Of a DNA stretch of 64,000 nt, positions 59,531 to 64,000 are shown in pieces. Below the pieces are notes generated by a model, which made no database searches, was not told the origin of the DNA, and saw only the letters and a program-made list of their open reading frames with translations. The number at the start of each line of letters is the position of its first letter. Within the stretch, counting starts at the first letter, position 1. The translations under genes were made by a program, and so were the position numbers. The stretch comes from Ctena decussata (lineage: Eukaryota; Mollusca; Bivalvia; Lucinida; Lucinidae), in the NCBI GenBank assembly GCA_963989385.1, contig OZ022508.1, forward strand, positions 29,968,166-30,032,165, given 5' to 3'.

Positions 59531-60558
59531 TACAACAATCCCTTAACAGCGACTTAGGCTAGGACAGCAAACAAACTATTTTTGATATTAACATAAATTG
59601 TCATGAATGAGAAACAGCAGTTTTTTTTCGCTTCGCATTTCGGACGCACAATGAAACATACATAACAAAATTATGTTTTGCAGACAAAATGCTAAACAAA
59701 AAACTAACACGGGGCTCAGAATAATAGTGCCTTATTAAATGTCATAGTATAGCAAAACTTGAAGCTCACAGGCTTTTCAAGCTCTACAGTCGTCATCATT
59801 ACATGTAATACCATCGCGGGAGTTAAATTAAAGATTTGCATATACGTAAGAGCTTCCTCAGAACAGAAATAGTAACACCTAATCTACCAGCAGCGACAGC
59901 ACAGAGCAAACGGAAAAAAGCGCCACACAGCAAACTTTTAACGTCGTTAACGCCATAAAATCATTAAATACGTCGCGTGGGATAGGGTATGTTAATGACG
60001 TCACAAATGCGCAAATAAGACGCCAGACATTAAAAAAATCCATTTTAAGTCGCAGGAAACAGATATACATGATACAGTAAAATTTTATCAATTTCTGTGA
60101 AAGAGCCGATTTCGCCCCTTCGTGAACCTTGTCCTTTTCTAATGTTTCAGTTTCTCCTTCAAAATGGTCTGTGATCTTGACTCGTATTCCAGATCTTCGC
60201 TTTTTATTCATTTGGACCCCCTTTCGATTCTGTTCAGTCTTTTAATTGATTGTCTTTATAAAAATAAGATATTACAGAATGAGTTCTTAGGCTTTTGTCG
60301 CTAGATCATGTCAGGGTCATCGATGAGCCTTGATTAGCCGAAACTTCAAAGTACGGCCCATGCTCCCTCTATAAAATGTGTTCTCTGCTCTGGAAGAAAC
60401 TCTTTTAGATTTTAAATCTTTGAAACTTGCACTTTTTGGGTTTATCTTAAGAACAGCTCAAGGCATGGGTTAAAGAAGCAAACGGCCTGAATTAATAAAA
60501 GAATAAATTTTATTCTGCTGGCACTTTTACAGCAATTTCAACAAGAATTAGACAAGAA
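59531..60558. other. Region 3' of the second protease homologue, nothing recognised
   Basis: A 110-codon minus-strand frame with an ATG at 60211 (MNKKRRSGIRVKITDHFEGE) is the longest open frame; it has no family I recognise. Confidence 0.3.
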
Positions 60559-61997
60559 TCAGTCTTGAAAACGTGCCACGTGACTTGTAATCCAATCCCT
60601 GTAAGCGGATATCCTGTAGGCTACCTTTGCCCCGCCTCGACAACCATCGATTTCGTCATATTTGAAACAGTGAACTCCAATAAGCGTCCATTCATCATTT
60701 ACATAGCACATTAAGGGAGCACCAGTGTCACCCTAAAAATGACATTCATATTTAACTGAAAAAGTAAATAATCTGCTCAAGTCAAATTAGATAAATCTGT
60801 GCGGAAATAAGATAGGGAAACAAAGCTTTTCCTCTATGCAATATGATATAAATGAACCGCGTCACGACAAAAAAAAACAAAGTGGCATGTATGCTCAGAA
60901 CAGTCTGGGCATCCGCCAAATCTGATCAGAGTTTTTGCTGTCTGCTTGGTGGTAGCTTAGACCCTTAGCTAGCCCTTAAGCGCACAGCGAAGACTCTGGT
61001 AAGACTGGAATGATGCCCAGGCTGATCTAATTCTTCGCTGAGCGCACATGCCACTTTGTTGGTTTTGTTGTGTCGCGGGTCAAATCTTCTGATAGATGTT
61101 TTAGAACCCTATGTCCCATTTCGCCGGCATCTGTTAAAGATCTATTGAAGCACCTTCTTCATTTTTTTATTTTTTTTTTTTTGTTTTGTTTTGTTTTTTT
61201 CCTATGCACCTATTTTACTAACGGAAACAACGTTTGTGACTGCCGATGTGCTTCTCTGAACACAGGGGAGCAAACTCTTTACTTTAAAAGTTGACCCAAT
61301 GGAGAAGGGAGGCTAACTGAAAAACAATGACTGCTATCCTTGAAAGTGCCCCCATTCAACTTATCAAAAATATCAGCAGTGACACGACAAAACCAACAAA
61401 GTGCGCCCAGCGAAGACTCAGATCTGTCTGGCTATCTGCGGTCTGATCAGTCTTCGCTGTTTGCATGGAGGTACTGTAGCTTAGAGGTAGCCCATTCTCT
61501 TCTTTGAAAGAGGCCGTGACCGACCATCTTTAATCAAATAAAACAGCTTTATAATTTTCAGAAAAAGGTGCTAAAGAGTATGAACTTTTTTCTATATTAT
61601 ACATTTTATCGTACAGTAAAAATACAATGTAAAGGACTAAGAATCCCTTTCATTATATCGCTTTTGCATACACTCCATTGCTCAATGGGGAACCAGAAAA
61701 ATGTAATGCTATTTATCAAAGACTTGTTCCCGAACTTAATACTACTAACAAAGTATGCATATTACCGACATTCCCACCGACCCTCCATGATAAGGTTGGT
61801 TAATACTAACCAGCAACACATGGTCTCCCTTAGTGGTTTTAAACTTACCGCGCAGGTGCTTGCTCGCTGAGCCATGTAACACACCATTGCATCAGTAACG
61901 GTGTTCAGTAGAAGGCCTGCGCGAAGCTCATTGCAACGTTTGTTTCTGATGACCCTGACCTTGAGCTCTTGTTGTACAGCAGGAAGGGTCCAAATAC
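60559..61997 (-). CDS. Serine protease homologue (S1A), last two exons; catalytic Ser replaced by Thr
   Basis: Exon 61849-61997 has acceptor TTTGTAG and donor GTAAGT; exon 60559-60732 has acceptor TTTTTAG and stop TGA at 60561-60559. They join as MVCYMAQRASTCA-GDTGAPLMCYV, then WTLIGVHCF, DGCRGG, AYRISAYRDWITSHV. GDTGAP stands where trypsins have GDSGGP: the nucleophile Ser is Thr (ACT) and the second Gly is Ala, so normal catalysis is unlikely. Exon boundaries and phases (2 nt carried in, phase 0 just before GD) equal those of the homologue at 9543-23564, so the genes are paralogues. The upstream exons (His and Asp region, signal peptide) are not found up to 64000. The intron holds one full and one half palindromic MITE. 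Confidence 0.82.
60850..61085. mobile_element. 240-bp palindromic MITE, copy 8
   Basis: TGAACCGCGTCACGACA to TTGTGTCGCGGGTCAAA; in the intron of the second protease homologue. Confidence 0.8.
61373..61510. mobile_element. 240-bp palindromic MITE, copy 9 (left half only)
   Basis: Starts CAGTGACACGACAAAACCAA and stops around TAGCTTAGAGGTAGCC; no right arm. Confidence 0.7.
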
Positions 61998-62207
61998 CTA
62001 CAAATCCATTCAAACACATTCTGTTATAAATTAAGATGGCTTGGTATAGCTCCATGTTTCCGCCATTTTTACAAAGAGAAACAACTTTAGTGACTTCCTG
62101 TTTGCTTGCCTGGACAGCATGGCTTCCAAAATAGGGTCTACTCTTGAAAGAAAGAAGGAATTTGCTCCTTTTAACTTGGAGATTTCTTGTTTCTTTACGA
62201 AATGATC

Positions 62208-62451
62208 ATATGAGCCGCGACACGACAAAACCAACAATGTGGTTGTGCGTCCAGCGCAGACTCAGATCAGCCTGTGCATCCGCCCAGTCTGATCAGAGTC
62301 TTCGCTGTCCGCATGGAGGTAGCTTAGACCCTTAGCTACCCTTTAAGCGCTTAGCGAAGAGTCTTAGCGGACTAGGCGGATGCCCAGGCTGATCTGAGTC
62401 TGCGCTGGGCGCACAACCACATTGTTGGTTTTCTCGTGTCGCGGCTCATAT
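62208..62451. mobile_element. 240-bp palindromic MITE, copy 10
   Basis: Complete, with TA on both sides of TGAGCC...GGCTCA. Confidence 0.9.
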
Positions 62452-62501
62452 TGAGAAGGAAGGCAAATATGATAATGGAAGTACCGCTCCCCCTGATAGT
62501 A

Positions 62502-62745
62502 TACTTGAGCTGCGACACGAGAAAACCAACAATGTGGTAGTGCGCCCAGCCCAGGCTCAGATCAGCCTGGGCATCCGCTCAGTCCGATCAGACACTTCGC
62601 TAAGCGCTTAAAGGGTAGCTAAGGGTCTTAACTACCTCCATGCGGACAGCGAAGACTCTGATCAGACTGGGCGGATGCCCAGGCTGATCTGAGTCTGCGC
62701 TGGCCGCACAACCACTTTGTTGGTTTTCACGTGTCGCGGCTCATA
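62502..62745. mobile_element. 240-bp palindromic MITE, copy 11
   Basis: Complete, about 50 bp from copy 10; ends TTGAGCTGCGACACGAG and CGTGTCGCGGCTCATAC. Confidence 0.9.
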
Positions 62746-63193
62746 CATTGTATCTTCATGGATCGATCGCCATTTCCATTTATACAAGGAAGACAACTTT
62801 AGCAGAATAGTATTTGATCAGTAAAGTCTATCCATAAAAAGTACTTAAGTCGTACACTGTATGCCCTGCTCTTCTCGAATTATAAGTGCGATGACGTCAT
62901 AGATATGTTACCATAACAGATATGCAATTACCGACCATTGTGCTAAGTACCTAGGCAGAAGGGCCTCTCGATGACCTTACTTTGACATCAATTTGAAATA
63001 TTAGTTGCTATGGTTACAGATCTATGACGTCATTGGTATCGGAGCATGGCTTTGCCAGTTCTGTTCTGTTCTTCAATGACATAACATACTGACATTATTT
63101 CAATAGAAACTTCAGATTTTCTCAAACAAATTATTATTCTCAAGTCCTTTACTTTCGTGTTATAAAATGCTTTTGCAGTAATGGACATGGTTT
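62746..63193. other. Intergenic, nothing recognised
   Basis: Contains GATGACGTCATAGATATGTT near 62890 and GATCTATGACGTCATTGG near 63018, parts of an inverted repeat of about 145 bp. Confidence 0.35.
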
Positions 63194-63425
63194 ATTTGAG
63201 CCGCGACACGACAAAACCAACAATGTGGTTGCGCGCCCAGCGCAGACTCAGATCAGCCTGGGCATCCGCCCAGTCTGATTAGAGTCTTCGCTGTCCGCAT
63301 GGAGCTGGCTGAGACCCTTAGCTACCCTTTAAGCACTTAACGAAGAGTCTGATCAAACTAGGCTGATCTGAGTCTGCGCTGGGCGCACAACCACATTGTT
63401 GGTTTTGTCGTGTGGCGGCTCATTT
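63194..63425. mobile_element. 240-bp palindromic MITE, copy 12
   Basis: TTGAGCCGCGACACGAC to GTCGTGTGGCGGCTCAT with a small deletion in the right arm. Confidence 0.85.
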
Positions 63426-63565
63426 CACTTATTTGTTTTCATTTTTGTCTGATTGGGCCTATCCAAATAAAGCATACAAAAAGAACTGAGCAAACGTTTA
63501 ATCCGGTGCTCAATGAAAGGGAGATAATAATCAGTGACACCGAACCGGCTACATGATGAATGAAT

Positions 63566-63745
63566 GACTTGCGATTTTACGCCCTTTTAACAGTATTTCA
63601 GTCGTATCAGGTCAATGGGAGGGTGATAATGAAAGACTGTGTGCAATGAAACCCGTTTACAGTTGAAAAGATTTCCTCTATCCGGACCGCTAGTTTAGCA
63701 GGCCAGCCAGCGCTTAGCCCACTGAGATACAGGGACTCCCCGGGT
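63566..63745 (-). mobile_element. tRNA-derived SINE, family 'GTAGGTCAATGGG', minus-strand copy
   Basis: On the minus strand: AGTCCCTGTATCTCAGTGGG, GCTAAGCGCTGGC, a degenerate B-box region, the shared body, then GAAATACTGTTAAAAGGGCG. Confidence 0.65.
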
Positions 63746-64000
63746 ATGAATATATATGAAGAATCTTTTTCTTTCTTTTTTCTTTTTGGACTTGTAATTT
63801 AGAGATTAAAAGCAGTCCCTATGGAAGGGGAGACAAATACCGTCGGATCAGAGTGATGTTCCTTTAAGATATATCCGATCATTTAACGTGTATGGGGTAC
63901 ATCGACGTGTTTCTCCGCCATATTTACAGTCGAAAATAACTTCTGATTTCCTGATTGCTTCTCTGAGCGACAAAACCGTTTCAAAACGGAGTCAACTCTT

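Noticed and set aside
59879..60211. 110-codon minus-strand frame starting MNKKRRSGI
   Set aside because: It has an ATG but no known domain; it may be chance, so it is only mentioned in the spacer entry.

Overview
The window looks like animal nuclear DNA, most likely from a bivalve mollusc. The evidence is sparse spliced genes with GT-AG introns, AT-rich spacers, tRNA-derived SINEs, CR1-like LINEs with 2A-like peptides, and very many palindromic MITEs. The bivalve placement is an inference from the type of repeats; I could not run a search. Genes make up only a few percent of the sequence.

Host genes, all on the minus strand: (1) the first coding exon of a secreted coiled-coil protein at 867-1236, possibly a C1q-domain protein, whose remainder lies left of the window; (2) a trypsin-fold serine protease homologue in five recognisable exons between 9543 and 23564, with both catalytic His and Ser replaced; (3) the last two exons (60559-61997) of a related protein with the catalytic Ser replaced by Thr, whose upstream exons probably lie right of the window; (4) one 5S rRNA-like sequence at 36315-36434. 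The two protease homologues share exon boundaries and phases around the active site, so they are paralogues.

Mobile DNA, left to right: 1-9000 holds MITEs, a SINE and a ~154-bp tandem array. A PIF/Harbinger element with TAA target duplications and a broken transposase (11147-12211), a reverse-transcriptase pseudogene split by a MITE (17531-18911), a second copy of that MITE (21849-22514) and a 22-bp minisatellite (20285-21213) sit in introns of the first protease homologue. A segment of about 3.4 kb at 31757-35125 recurs at 37619-45120, enlarged by an extra ~695-bp tandem unit, a ~0.4-kb insertion and a 3.0-kb foldback-type transposon (39935-42931). At 48033-59530 a palindromic GATATC-rich element is split by a CR1-like LINE (plus strand), which is itself split by a nearly intact LINE (minus strand). 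At least twelve copies of a ~240-bp near-perfect palindrome are scattered throughout.

The best candidates for something undescribed are the foldback transposon whose arms are opposed arrays of one 45-bp repeat and which has 8-bp target duplications, and the ~666-bp MITE with CACAGTA ends and a perfect 5-bp target duplication. For both, a paralogous empty site exists inside the same window.
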